The translations under genes were made by a program, and so were the position numbers. A stretch of DNA of 64,000 nucleotides, taken from assembly GCA_018141785.1 (NCBI GenBank), contig CP073341.1, positions 1,969,422 to 2,033,421 on the forward strand. The letters are read 5' to 3'. The notes beneath the pieces are model-generated. The model ran no database searches and was not told the origin of the DNA. It saw only the letters and a program-made list of their open reading frames with translations. Position 1 is the stretch's first letter. Every line of letters begins with the position of its first letter. This stretch comes from Candidatus Paraprochloron terpiosi LD05. GTDB taxonomy: Bacteria > Cyanobacteriota > Cyanobacteriia > Cyanobacteriales > Prochloraceae. This document shows positions 16,356 through 23,849 of the stretch, piece by piece.

Positions 16356-17543
16356 TTACTCCCACCCATCATCGGCATCTGGTTGACCTTCTTCATGAAT
16401 GTAAGCGGGAGGTGTAGAGCGAGGCAGTTGTCCCGAAAGAATCAAGTGAGCCATGGTATCGCAGATAACGCGGGTGGCCATGAGTGAGGTGATATCACTA
16501 ATGTCATAGGGTGGAGAGACTTCAACCACCTCTAGACCACACACAGGAGCGGCGCTCACGATTTTACCTAGAAGGTAAAGTGCTTCCCTGGGTAATAGAC
16601 CACCAGGCTCAGGCCAGCCTGTCCCAGGGACAAAACCTGCATCAATGCAGTCAATGTCAAAACTAATATAAACACAGTCAGTGCCATCTAAAGCCCGTTC
16701 CAAGGCGAAATCCACCGCAGCATCTAATCCCATCTCGGTGATATCTGTCACAGTTAAGATGTTAGTGGCTCTGCTACGACAGACTTTGACTCCTGGACGT
16801 GGAACTTGCCAGCCCCCAATCCCCAACTGCACGAGATTTTTGGCTGGGGCATTCTGGATATTGGTGGCATGAAACCAGGGACAGGTGTGCATCCGCTCGT
16901 CTAGGTCCGTCTCTTGGGTGTCCACGTGGCGATCGAAGTGGATGATTCCTACTTTCTTATCACCTAAATGACGGCAAACACCCCGCACTGTGGGAAATCC
17001 AATCGAGTGGTCTCCTCCTAGGATAATTGGAAATGCTCCAGAACTGAAAACGTGGGCGATGGCCTTAGAAATCTGGTCGAATGACTTTTCGTTATTAGCG
17101 GGGATAGTAAATACATCTCCCACATCACAGAGTTTGATTTGCTCCCGCAGGTCAATTCCCAGCTCAAAGTTATAAGGTGTATACAGAGCGGAAATGCGAC
17201 GAATGCCCTGGGGACCGAAACGAGTACCGGGACGGTAGGTTGTACCGGAATCGTGGGGAACTCCTATAATTGCAACATCGTACTCTCCAACTTGGCGAAC
17301 ATCTTCGAGGAAAGGAGCCTTCAGAAACGTATTAATACCCCCATAGTGAGGGAGTTCTCCACGGGAAAAAGTAGGAATTGAACGGTCTTTAATACTGTCC
17401 GCTGCCTCAAGGCCGTATTCCAGCCCTCGGTCAACTTCCTGCTGCCAGCCTGTTAAGGGCAATTGAGCTTCTCGCTCTAAGGCCGATTGTGCCTGGGAGG
17501 GTTTGTTGGGGGTGTCCGATGGAAGTGGGTTTGAATTGGTCAT
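16356..17543 (-). CDS. gdmH: Guanidine hydrolase (ureohydrolase family)
   Basis: A 395-residue ureohydrolase of the arginase/agmatinase fold. Metal ligands are visible in GGDHS (H179), DRHVD (D204, H206, D208) and SFDIDCID. It has a long N-terminal extension (about 60 residues before the fold) and the insert DTQETDLDERMHTCPWFHATN, which I associate with the Ni-dependent guanidine hydrolases of cyanobacteria (Synechocystis Sll1077 group) rather than with agmatinase. The reaction would be guanidine plus water to urea and ammonia. The same operon encodes an ABC importer, as in Synechocystis. The hypA/hypB-type nickel chaperone genes found near Sll1077 are not in this window. An agmatinase activity is the main alternative. 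Confidence 0.82.
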   Translation of the reverse strand: MTNSNPLPSDTPNKPSQAQSALEREAQLPLTGWQQEVDRGLEYGLEAADSIKDRSIPTFSRGELPHYGGINTFLKAPFLEDVRQVGEYDVAIIGVPHDSGTTYRPGTRFGPQGIRRISALYTPYNFELGIDLREQIKLCDVGDVFTIPANNEKSFDQISKAIAHVFSSGAFPIILGGDHSIGFPTVRGVCRHLGDKKVGIIHFDRHVDTQETDLDERMHTCPWFHATNIQNAPAKNLVQLGIGGWQVPRPGVKVCRSRATNILTVTDITEMGLDAAVDFALERALDGTDCVYISFDIDCIDAGFVPGTGWPEPGGLLPREALYLLGKIVSAAPVCGLEVVEVSPPYDISDITSLMATRVICDTMAHLILSGQLPRSTPPAYIHEEGQPDADDGWE

Positions 17544-17635
17544 TGGTTTGGATTAAGAAGTGGCTCACAGGATTATAAACTGACTGCTACAATTTCTAAA
17601 GAAGAGCTATGACAAAATGACTTATCTTTAAATAA

Positions 17636-17678
17636 AGCCTATCAATAACAATATGCCATTAAAAGTATTTATTGATAC
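17636..17678 (-). promoter_or_regulatory. NtcA-activated promoter of the guanidine operon
   Basis: Minus strand: GTATCAATAAATAC at 17678-17665 is a perfect GTA-N8-TAC NtcA box. It is followed after 23 bases by TAGGCT (17641-17636), a TAN3T-type -10 box. This spacing is the standard class II NtcA promoter architecture. Predicted transcription start is near 17629, giving a leader of about 85 nt before gdmH. I looked for guanidine-I (ykkC) riboswitch sequences (e.g. ACACGG) in the leader and saw none. Confidence 0.75.
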
Positions 17679-17801
17679 ACAATTGATTCTTTAAAAGTAA
17701 CTACTCATAGTTAAAAGAGGGAAAGCACAGCAACTGGGCGATTGAGACAAAATGGCGAAACAATGCTATAATAACCCTATAACCCAAATCGAGATTGAGC
17801 T

Positions 17802-18539
17802 ATGACCATTTCGGCAGCGGCCCGATTTATATACCCAGAATCGAACGGACAACCCTTGGCTGATAATACCCTCCAATTCCGTTATATTACCACTATACAA
17901 GGGGGAATCGACGCTCTCTTTGGGGATAACCCCAATGTTTTTGTGGCTGGGGACTTGTTTTGGTATCCCGTAGAAGGGGAACCGGACACAAAACAAGCTC
18001 CTGACGTCATGGTAGTGTTTGGGAGACCAAAAGGGGATCGCCGTTCCTACAAACAATGGAAAGAGGAGAACATTCCACCCCAGGTAGTCTTTGAAATTGC
18101 CTCTATCAGTAATACCAGAAAGGAGCTAGAAGGGAAAAAACTTGAATTCTATGAACATCACGGAGTAGAAGAATACTATATCTTCGATCCAGATAGAGGT
18201 TCATTGAAGGGTTGGTTACGTCGGTTCTCTTCTTTACAGCCTATTTCAGAAATGCAGGGGTGGATAAGTCCCCGTTTAAAGGTTCGCTTGGAAGTATCAG
18301 ACGGTACACTTCAATTATATGGTCCCGATGGAGAAGTCTTTGGGACTTATGTGGAGATAATGGCGAAAGCAGAAAGAGCTGAACGAGAAAAATATCTAAT
18401 TCAACAGGAACGAGATGCTTTAGCGGACCTTCAGCGAAAATCAGTTATCCGTTTATTGGCAATGGGTTTGACGGTACAGCAAGTTGCAGCAGCCTTGGGG
18501 TTATCTGTAGAAGGAGTTCGGGAAATTGCTTCTAATTGA
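17802..18539 (+). CDS. Uma2 family endonuclease
   Basis: A 245-residue member of the Uma2 (PF05685) group of PD-(D/E)XK proteins. The core is visible as APDVMVVFG (Asp), VVFEIASIS (Glu), then K in EGKKLEFY, and GVEEYYIFDPDRG. A C-terminal helical tail (AERAEREKYLIQQERDAL) ends in a small helix-turn-helix-like segment (GLTVQQVAAALGLSVEGVREIA). Paralogue of the genes at 21336 and 22548, but lacking their 7-residue repeats. The leader shares the motif cgagattgagctatga with them. Uma2 proteins are abundant in cyanobacteria and of unknown role. Confidence 0.88.
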   Translation: MTISAAARFIYPESNGQPLADNTLQFRYITTIQGGIDALFGDNPNVFVAGDLFWYPVEGEPDTKQAPDVMVVFGRPKGDRRSYKQWKEENIPPQVVFEIASISNTRKELEGKKLEFYEHHGVEEYYIFDPDRGSLKGWLRRFSSLQPISEMQGWISPRLKVRLEVSDGTLQLYGPDGEVFGTYVEIMAKAERAEREKYLIQQERDALADLQRKSVIRLLAMGLTVQQVAAALGLSVEGVREIASN

Positions 18540-18645
18540 AAGATTGAACGAATGCGCGACAATTACCAGCTTCGTGGGGGCGCAAGTAGCTAGTTTTAGC
18601 CTCCTGAGCGTTATTTAAGTTTCTGTCCAGTTATGAGTTCATCCG

Positions 18646-19821
18646 ATGACTAAACAGCTAATTTCCCGCATGACAGGAGTGCAGTCCCCCATAATTCCCG
18701 CTGTGGGCCAACTAATGGCTGATTATCCGGGAACTATCTCTTTAGGACAGGGAGTAGTGTCCTACGGTCCTCCACAAAAAGCGATCGCCCGTCTTTCCCA
18801 ATTTCTCGCAGCACCAGAAAATCACAAGTACCAATCTGCTTGCGGTATTCCCCCCTTACTGGAAGTTATCGCAGCCAAACTGGAACGGGAAAACAAAATT
18901 AAAATAGATGCTCACAAGTCTATTGTGGTGACAGCGGGGAGCAATATGGCTTTTGTCAATGCCATTCTGGCTATTACTTCCCCTGGGGATGAAGTTATTC
19001 TCCTGGCTCCTTATTATTTTAACCACGAAATGGCCATTACCATGGCAGATTGTAAGCCAGTGGTAGCGCAGACTGATGAGAATTATCAGTTAGATATATC
19101 CGCCATAGCTGCTGCCATTACTCCTCGAACTAAAGCAGTAGTTACTATTTCTCCCAATAATCCCACGGGAGTAGTTTATTCCCAGTCAGCTTTGCGTCAG
19201 GTTAATCAAATATGTGAGGAACGAGGGATTTATCATCTTAGCGATGAAGCCTACGAATATTTTACTTATAATGGAGCGGAGCATTTTTCTCCTGGAGCTA
19301 TTTCTTCAGGGGATAAACAAACTATTTCCCTTTACAGTCTCTCCAAAGCCTATGGTTTTGCCAGCTGGCGTATCGGTTATATGGTTGTTCCCGCTCACTT
19401 GCTAGAAGCAGTGAAAAAGGTGCAAGATACCATCCTCATTTGTCCTCCGGTTATTTCCCAATATGGAGCATTGGGAGCTTTAGAAGTAGGAGTTAGTTAT
19501 AGCAAGCAGTATTTGCAGCAAATTAATGAAGTGGGACAGTTAATGAAGCAACAACTGCTTGCTCTGGATAATGTTAGTATAGGGAATGCTGACGGAGCTT
19601 TCTATTTCTTTCTGAAAGTAGATAGGTCGATGAAAGCAATGGAATTAGTAGAGAAATTGATTCGGGAATATGGGGTAGCAGTTATTCCCGGAGACACTTT
19701 TGGCATGGAAAATGGTTGTTATTTGCGAGTTTCTTACGGTGCTTTGGAGTTGGAGACAGCAGTAGTGGGAATTGAGCGGTTAGTAAGGGGTTTGGAGAGT
19801 ATTAAGAATGTGACGAAGTAG
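18646..19821 (+). CDS. PLP-dependent class I/II aminotransferase
   Basis: A 391-residue fold-type I aminotransferase. It has the ISPNNPTGVVYS motif, the PLP-phosphate and lysine site SLSKAYGFASWRIGYM, and a C-terminal arginine site in GCYLRVSYG. It is related to aspartate/aromatic aminotransferases; the amino donor cannot be fixed from the sequence. It is monocistronic, with about 100 bp upstream lacking an obvious promoter motif and a hairpin 50 bp downstream. Confidence 0.88.
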   Translation: MTKQLISRMTGVQSPIIPAVGQLMADYPGTISLGQGVVSYGPPQKAIARLSQFLAAPENHKYQSACGIPPLLEVIAAKLERENKIKIDAHKSIVVTAGSNMAFVNAILAITSPGDEVILLAPYYFNHEMAITMADCKPVVAQTDENYQLDISAIAAAITPRTKAVVTISPNNPTGVVYSQSALRQVNQICEERGIYHLSDEAYEYFTYNGAEHFSPGAISSGDKQTISLYSLSKAYGFASWRIGYMVVPAHLLEAVKKVQDTILICPPVISQYGALGALEVGVSYSKQYLQQINEVGQLMKQQLLALDNVSIGNADGAFYFFLKVDRSMKAMELVEKLIREYGVAVIPGDTFGMENGCYLRVSYGALELETAVVGIERLVRGLESIKNVTK

Positions 19822-19869
19822 CCTTTTACCAATAGTACAAACTAATAAATATAATATCCATAAGAAATA

Positions 19870-19895
19870 GCACTTCGTACTACGATACGAAGTGC
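19870..19895. terminator. 10-bp hairpin downstream of the aminotransferase gene
   Basis: GCACTTCGTA and TACGAAGTGC pair perfectly around a 6-nt loop, 48 bp after the aminotransferase stop. No T run follows; the role as a terminator is inferred from position. Confidence 0.5.
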
Positions 19896-19912
19896 GGAAT
19901 GTGGGTTACATA

Positions 19913-20090
19913 TTACTTAGGCTGCCGGATAGTCCACTTGTTATCTGTCCCTAAAGTTGCGGTCATGTGATATACATTATCAGGGAATTCGATTGGTATC
20001 ATTGGTAATTGATTCTATGTCAAGAACTTGACCCGGTTCAAATTCGCCAAAGATAATCGGGGGGTAAATTCCTCGGTATAGTTAGGTTGT
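19913..20090 (-). pseudogene. 3' remnant of an unidentified gene
   Basis: On the minus strand, FGEFEPGQVLDIESITNDTN continues after a one-base shift as PIEFPDNVYHMTATLGTDNK and WTIRQPK before a TAA at 19913-19915. The strand-like character and clean C-terminus indicate the end of a real protein. I cannot name the family; the upstream part is gone. Confidence 0.4.
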
Positions 20091-20715
20091 GCTTGAACAG
20101 CGAATGTGCCTTCCCCACTCATGCCAATACCTAAGGAATCCTCCCTGCTGGGAGTGTAGGGCCAAAAAGCTCCCTTTTTATGTAAAATTTTGTAAATATT
20201 CGTTCACAAAACTTTACATAATTCCCGCAATCATGCCTAGAATATACTTCTTAAGGGCACTTTTACCTCTGGGAGAGCAAGTTTATGGCGGTTGAAAATC
20301 TCATTGATGCAACTCTAGAATCTCACTCTCTTTGTCGGGAGATTCGATTTTAGCCTTTTGTCTTTCGGCTCGGCTTTCCTTCCCTTTCCACTCTGAAGAA
20401 GTTTTTATTTCTTGATTGCTGAAATTTTTTTCTTCTGCGGAAAAAAAAGGGGGAAAACTGACTCCAGTTCAGGGGGTTCGGCGATCTCAAAAAATTAGAA
20501 TGAAACAGCCCTGCTTGCAAACGGGATCGCAGGATATCCCTTGCTGATCGGCAATTTCAAGATGCGATCGCTCTTCATAAAAATGCAAAATAAAGGTCTC
20601 CTAAAGCGCAGCCCGCCCCTCCTGTTTCTGTCAATGTCTCATCCCGTGTCGAACTCGGCAACAAAACAGGCTGTATCGCGGTGGTTCTCTAAAAATGCTT
20701 TAACGCTGGAAAAGT
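20091..20715. other. Gene-poor stretch with an inverted repeat and a possible 22-codon ORF
   Basis: TGTAAAATTTTGT (20181-20193) and ACAAAACTTTACA (20206-20218) form a 13-bp inverted repeat with one mismatch, spaced like an operator. About 65 bp downstream, a GGGAGAG motif precedes a short frame 20285-20353 starting MAVENLIDATLESHSL. I do not recognise it; it may be a leader peptide or the stub of a lost gene. The rest, up to the Uma2 gene at 20716, shows low-complexity T- and A-rich tracts and no coding signal. Confidence 0.35.
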
Positions 20716-21249
20716 TCATTGCCTTCCCCTCATAGCCATTACCGCCTTAACCCTCAGTTCCGATATTTCCCCTAAATAAGGCAAAACATCATCCCCTGCA
20801 CAAATCTGGGGTAAATCATCTCCTTCCCACACCCAAACCTGCTGACGAGTCATATCTATTAACCAAGCAAGTTGGGTTCCGTTCCCCAGACAGTGAAGTA
20901 TTTTATTCTGTAAATTGAGAGTGCTTTGATCCGGAGAGATGATTTCAATTAACCAGTCTGGCGCTCCCACCAGGGGACCATCCTCATCAGGAAGATGTTC
21001 CCAGGAAATAACAGAAATATCGGGAACAGGGGAATAGGGAGAAACCACACAGCGTAATTCTTGCACAGCTTCATATCCTGCCAAATGCTGGTTGATGTAA
21101 TTAACCAGGTTGCGCTGTAGTCTGGAGTGAAAAAGGGTTGGCATGGGTTTTTCCACAGCGTATCCGTTAACCAACTCCCATGCTGGAGAGGCTTCAATGT
21201 TGGGTTGTGAGAGAAATTCTGCTAGGGATGCGGTTACTACAGATTCCAT
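20716..21249 (-). CDS. Uma2 family endonuclease (second subfamily)
   Basis: A complete 177-residue Uma2 protein of a different subfamily from the flanking paralogues. Core elements are PVPDISVIS (Asp), DWLIEIISPDQST (Glu), K in LQNKILHC, and TQLAWLIDMTRQQVWVW. It is divergent from the Uma2 gene at 21336, with an 86-bp intergene holding the ctttgcg repeat. A truncated copy of it lies at 22186-22461. Confidence 0.88.
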   Translation of the reverse strand: MESVVTASLAEFLSQPNIEASPAWELVNGYAVEKPMPTLFHSRLQRNLVNYINQHLAGYEAVQELRCVVSPYSPVPDISVISWEHLPDEDGPLVGAPDWLIEIISPDQSTLNLQNKILHCLGNGTQLAWLIDMTRQQVWVWEGDDLPQICAGDDVLPYLGEISELRVKAVMAMRGRQ

Positions 21250-21267
21250 AATGCTTTTTGGATAAAA

Positions 21268-21300
21268 CTTTGCGCCTTTGCGGCTTTGCGCGAAACAATG
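21268..21300. repeat. Heptamer repeat (ctttgcg type) in the divergent Uma2 promoter region
   Basis: Units aactttgcgcctttgcggc followed by tttgcgcgaaac. An identical copy lies at about 22480-22512, and a diverged one at about 13037-13065, each ahead of a member of the same Uma2 subfamily. Confidence 0.75.
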
Positions 21301-21335
21301 TTATAATTAACAATAACCAAAATCGAGGTTGAGCT

Positions 21336-22172
21336 ATGATTTCGACAGCTCCAAAAATTATCTACCCTGAATCGGACGGGCAACCCTTGGCTGATAATAC
21401 GCTCCAATTTCGCTATATTACTACTATACAAGGGGGAATCGACGCTCTCTTTGCGGATAACCCCAAGGTTTTTGTAGCTGGGGACTTGTTTTGGTATCCT
21501 ATAGAAGGGGAAGGGATAAGACAAGCACCTGACGTCATGGTAGTATTTGGGAGACCAAAAGGGGATCGCCGTTCCTACAAACAATGGGAAGAAGATAACA
21601 TCCCCCCTCAGGTAGTCTTTGAAATTGCTTCTATCAGTAATACCAGAAAGGAGCTGGAAGGGAAAAAACTTGAATTCTATGAACGTCATGGGGTAGAAGA
21701 ATACTATATCTTCGATCCAGATAGAGGTTCATTGAAGGGTTGGTTACGCAGGTTCTCTTCTTTACAACCTATTTCAGAAATGCAGGGGTGGATAAGTCCC
21801 CGTTTAAAGGTTCGCTTGGAAGTATCAGACGGTACACTCCAATTATATGGTCCCGATGGAGAAGTCTTTGGGAGTTATGTGGAGATAATAGGGAAAGCAA
21901 ATCGAGAAAGTCAACGAGCTGAACGAGAAAGTCAACGAGCTGAACTTGAAAGTCAACGAGCTGAACGAGAAAGTCAACGAGCTGAACGAGAAAATCAACG
22001 AGCTGAACAAGCTGAACGAGAAAAGTATCTAATCCAACAGCAACGAGATGTTTTAGCGGACCTTCAGCAAACATCAGTTATCCGTTTATTAGAAATGGGT
22101 TTAACTGACAAGCAAGTTGCCGCAGCTTTGGGGTTATCTGTAGAATCAGTGCGGGAAATAGGTTCAGTCTGA
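21336..22172 (+). CDS. Uma2 family endonuclease with 7-residue coiled-coil repeats
   Basis: A 278-residue paralogue of the genes at 17802 and 22548. The nuclease core has APDVMVVFG, VVFEIASIS and GVEEYYIFDP. Between core and C-terminus it carries about five copies of the heptad RESQRAE encoded by 21-bp repeats (about 21899-22025), which should form a coiled coil. The C-terminus is helix-turn-helix-like (GLTDKQVAAALGLSVESVRE). Repeat number differs between paralogues (none at 17802, four at 22548), so the tail length is evolving by slippage. Confidence 0.88.
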   Translation: MISTAPKIIYPESDGQPLADNTLQFRYITTIQGGIDALFADNPKVFVAGDLFWYPIEGEGIRQAPDVMVVFGRPKGDRRSYKQWEEDNIPPQVVFEIASISNTRKELEGKKLEFYERHGVEEYYIFDPDRGSLKGWLRRFSSLQPISEMQGWISPRLKVRLEVSDGTLQLYGPDGEVFGSYVEIIGKANRESQRAERESQRAELESQRAERESQRAERENQRAEQAEREKYLIQQQRDVLADLQQTSVIRLLEMGLTDKQVAAALGLSVESVREIGSV

Positions 22173-22185
22173 GATGGTGCGGGAG

Positions 22186-22461
22186 GGGACCATCCTCTTC
22201 AGGGAGACGATGGCAGGCAACAACAGAAATATCGGGAACAGGGGAATAGGGAGAAACCACACAGCGTAATTCTTGCACAGCTTCATATCCTGCCAAATGC
22301 TGGTTGATGTAATTAACCAAATTCCGCTGTAGTCTGGAGTGAAAAAGGGTTGGCATGGGTTTTTCCACAGCGTATCCGTTAACCAACTCCCATGCTGGAG
22401 AGGCTTCAATGTTGGGTTGTGAGAGAAATTCTGCTAGGGATGCGGTTACTACAGATTCCAT
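22186..22461 (-). pseudogene. Truncated duplicate of the second-subfamily Uma2 gene
   Basis: The first 80 or so codons repeat those of the gene at 20716-21249 (MESVVTASLAEFLSQPNIEA onward), then the copy ends at the duplication junction after the LPEEDGPL region. The catalytic Glu and later part are missing. The open frame runs on into the antisense of the neighbouring Uma2 gene, which is not meaningful. Confidence 0.8.
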
Positions 22462-22547
22462 AATGCTTTTTGGATAAAACTTTGCGCCTTTGCGGCTTTG
22501 CGCGAAACAATGTTATAATTAACAATAACCAAAATCGAGGTTGAGCT

Positions 22548-23366
22548 ATGATTTCGACAGCTCCAAAAATTATCTACCCTGAATCGGACGGGCAACCCTT
22601 GGCTGATAATACGCTCCAATTCCGTTATATTACCACTATACAAGGGGGAATCGACGCTCTCTTTGCGGATAACCCCAAGGTTTTTGTAGCTGGGGACTTG
22701 TTTTGGTATCCCGTAGAAGGGGAACCGGACACAAAACAAGCTCCTGACGTCATGGTAGTATTTGGGAGACCAAAAGGGGATCGCCGTTCCTACAAACAAT
22801 GGGAAGAAGAAAATATCCCACCCCAAGTAGTCTTTGAAATTGCTTCTATCAGTAATACCAGAAAGGAGCTAGAAGGGAAAAAACTTGAATTCTACGAACG
22901 TCATGGGGTAGAAGAATACTATATCTTTGATCCAGATAGAGGTTCATTGAAGGGTTGGTTACGCAGGTTCTCTTCTTTACAGCCTATTTCAGAAATGCAG
23001 GGGTGGATAAGTCCCCGTTTAAAAGTTCGCTTTGAAGTATCAGAAGGTACACTCCAATTATATGGTCCCGATGGAGAAGTCTTTGGGAGTTATGTGGAGA
23101 TAATAGGGAAAGCAAATCGAGAAAGTCAACGAGCTGAACGAGAAAGTCAACGAGCTGAACGAGAAAGTCAACGAGCTGAACGAGAAAGTCAACGAGCTGA
23201 ACAAGCAGAACGAGAAAAGTATCTAATCCAACAGCAACGAGATGTTTTAGCTTCCCAACAGCAAACATCAGTTATCCGTTTATTAGAAATGGGTTTAACT
23301 GACAAGCAAGTTGCAGCAGCGTTAGATTTATCTGTAGAATCAGTGCGGGAGATAGGTTCAGTCTGA
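22548..23366 (+). CDS. Uma2 family endonuclease with 7-residue coiled-coil repeats
   Basis: A 272-residue close paralogue of the 21336 gene from the tandem duplication. It has the same core motifs and four RESQRAE heptads (about 23113-23196). It differs from the sibling by replacements such as EPDTKQAPDV in place of EGIRQAPDV, where it is closer to the 17802 gene; this suggests recombination among the paralogues. Followed by a ggtgggcaatgcccaccc palindrome at about 23381. Confidence 0.88.
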   Translation: MISTAPKIIYPESDGQPLADNTLQFRYITTIQGGIDALFADNPKVFVAGDLFWYPVEGEPDTKQAPDVMVVFGRPKGDRRSYKQWEEENIPPQVVFEIASISNTRKELEGKKLEFYERHGVEEYYIFDPDRGSLKGWLRRFSSLQPISEMQGWISPRLKVRFEVSEGTLQLYGPDGEVFGSYVEIIGKANRESQRAERESQRAERESQRAERESQRAEQAEREKYLIQQQRDVLASQQQTSVIRLLEMGLTDKQVAAALDLSVESVREIGSV

Positions 23367-23404
23367 GATGGTGCGGGGCAGGTGGGCAATGCCCACCCTA
23401 CGGC

Positions 23405-23626
23405 TTACCTATATAAAGCCGCCAAACATATCACCACCAGAGCAACAATACCAACTGTAGCTATAGCTACTGAATCGCTTCTTCCCTGAATAAGACTTAA
23501 CAAAGTAGATAGAAAGTGCTTAGACTGGTTCTCAGGTACTAAATTAGCTGGAGGAATCTCTAAATTAGAGGATTCATTGATATTTACTCTATCATAGGAT
23601 ATGTTTGTAGGAGGTAATTTATCCAT
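23405..23626 (-). CDS. Small single-span membrane protein, hypothetical
   Basis: A 73-residue protein with a polar N-terminal half (NQSKHFLSTLLSLIQGRSDS) and one hydrophobic C-terminal segment (VAIATVGIVALVVICLAALYR). It lies downstream of and convergent with an Uma2 gene. A decayed relative is next to the Uma2 stub at 13211-13392, so the two genes travel together. No known family recognised. Confidence 0.5.
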   Translation of the reverse strand: MDKLPPTNISYDRVNINESSNLEIPPANLVPENQSKHFLSTLLSLIQGRSDSVAIATVGIVALVVICLAALYR

Positions 23627-23726
23627 TTATATGGTTTTAAAAGTTTGTTTACAATTATATTATAACAATTTTCTGCCATATAAGTAGTGAGGAAAACTGT
23701 ACAATAACCGTTGAAACAACTATTTG

Positions 23727-23808
23727 CAGAAAGAGCGGAATGAGAAAAATATCTAATCCAACAGAAGATGGCTTTAGCTTTAGGTTTATCTGTAGAAACT
23801 GATATAAG
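23727..23808 (+). pseudogene. 3' remnant of an Uma2 gene
   Basis: The sequence aaaatatctaatccaacag matches the EKYLIQQ coding segment of the Uma2 genes, followed by a collapsed version of the C-terminus (ALGLSVET). An in-frame stop and deletions remove coding capacity. This is the fifth trace of this Uma2 subfamily in the window. Confidence 0.6.
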
Positions 23809-23849
23809 ATGGTGCGATGAGATGGTGGGCGATGCCCACCCAACGGCGG

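Larger units (their letters stand above)
20975..23380. repeat. Tandem duplication of a divergent Uma2 pair (about 1.2-kb unit)
   Basis: The segment about 20975-22185 (5' part of the minus-strand Uma2 gene, shared intergene, whole plus-strand Uma2 gene) is repeated at about 22186-23380. The intergenic parts are essentially identical and the genes differ mainly in heptad number and scattered substitutions. The junction is near ggggaccatcctcttcagg at 22184-22202. Confidence 0.8.

Noticed and set aside
17544-17640. Guanidine-I (ykkC) riboswitch ahead of gdmH
   Set aside because: I searched the leader by eye for the conserved ACACGG and CUAGGG segments and found neither; an NtcA promoter explains regulation.
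21769-22074. Antisense frame rich in LVQLVDF repeats
   Set aside because: It is the reverse complement of the RESQRAE heptad repeats in the Uma2 gene.
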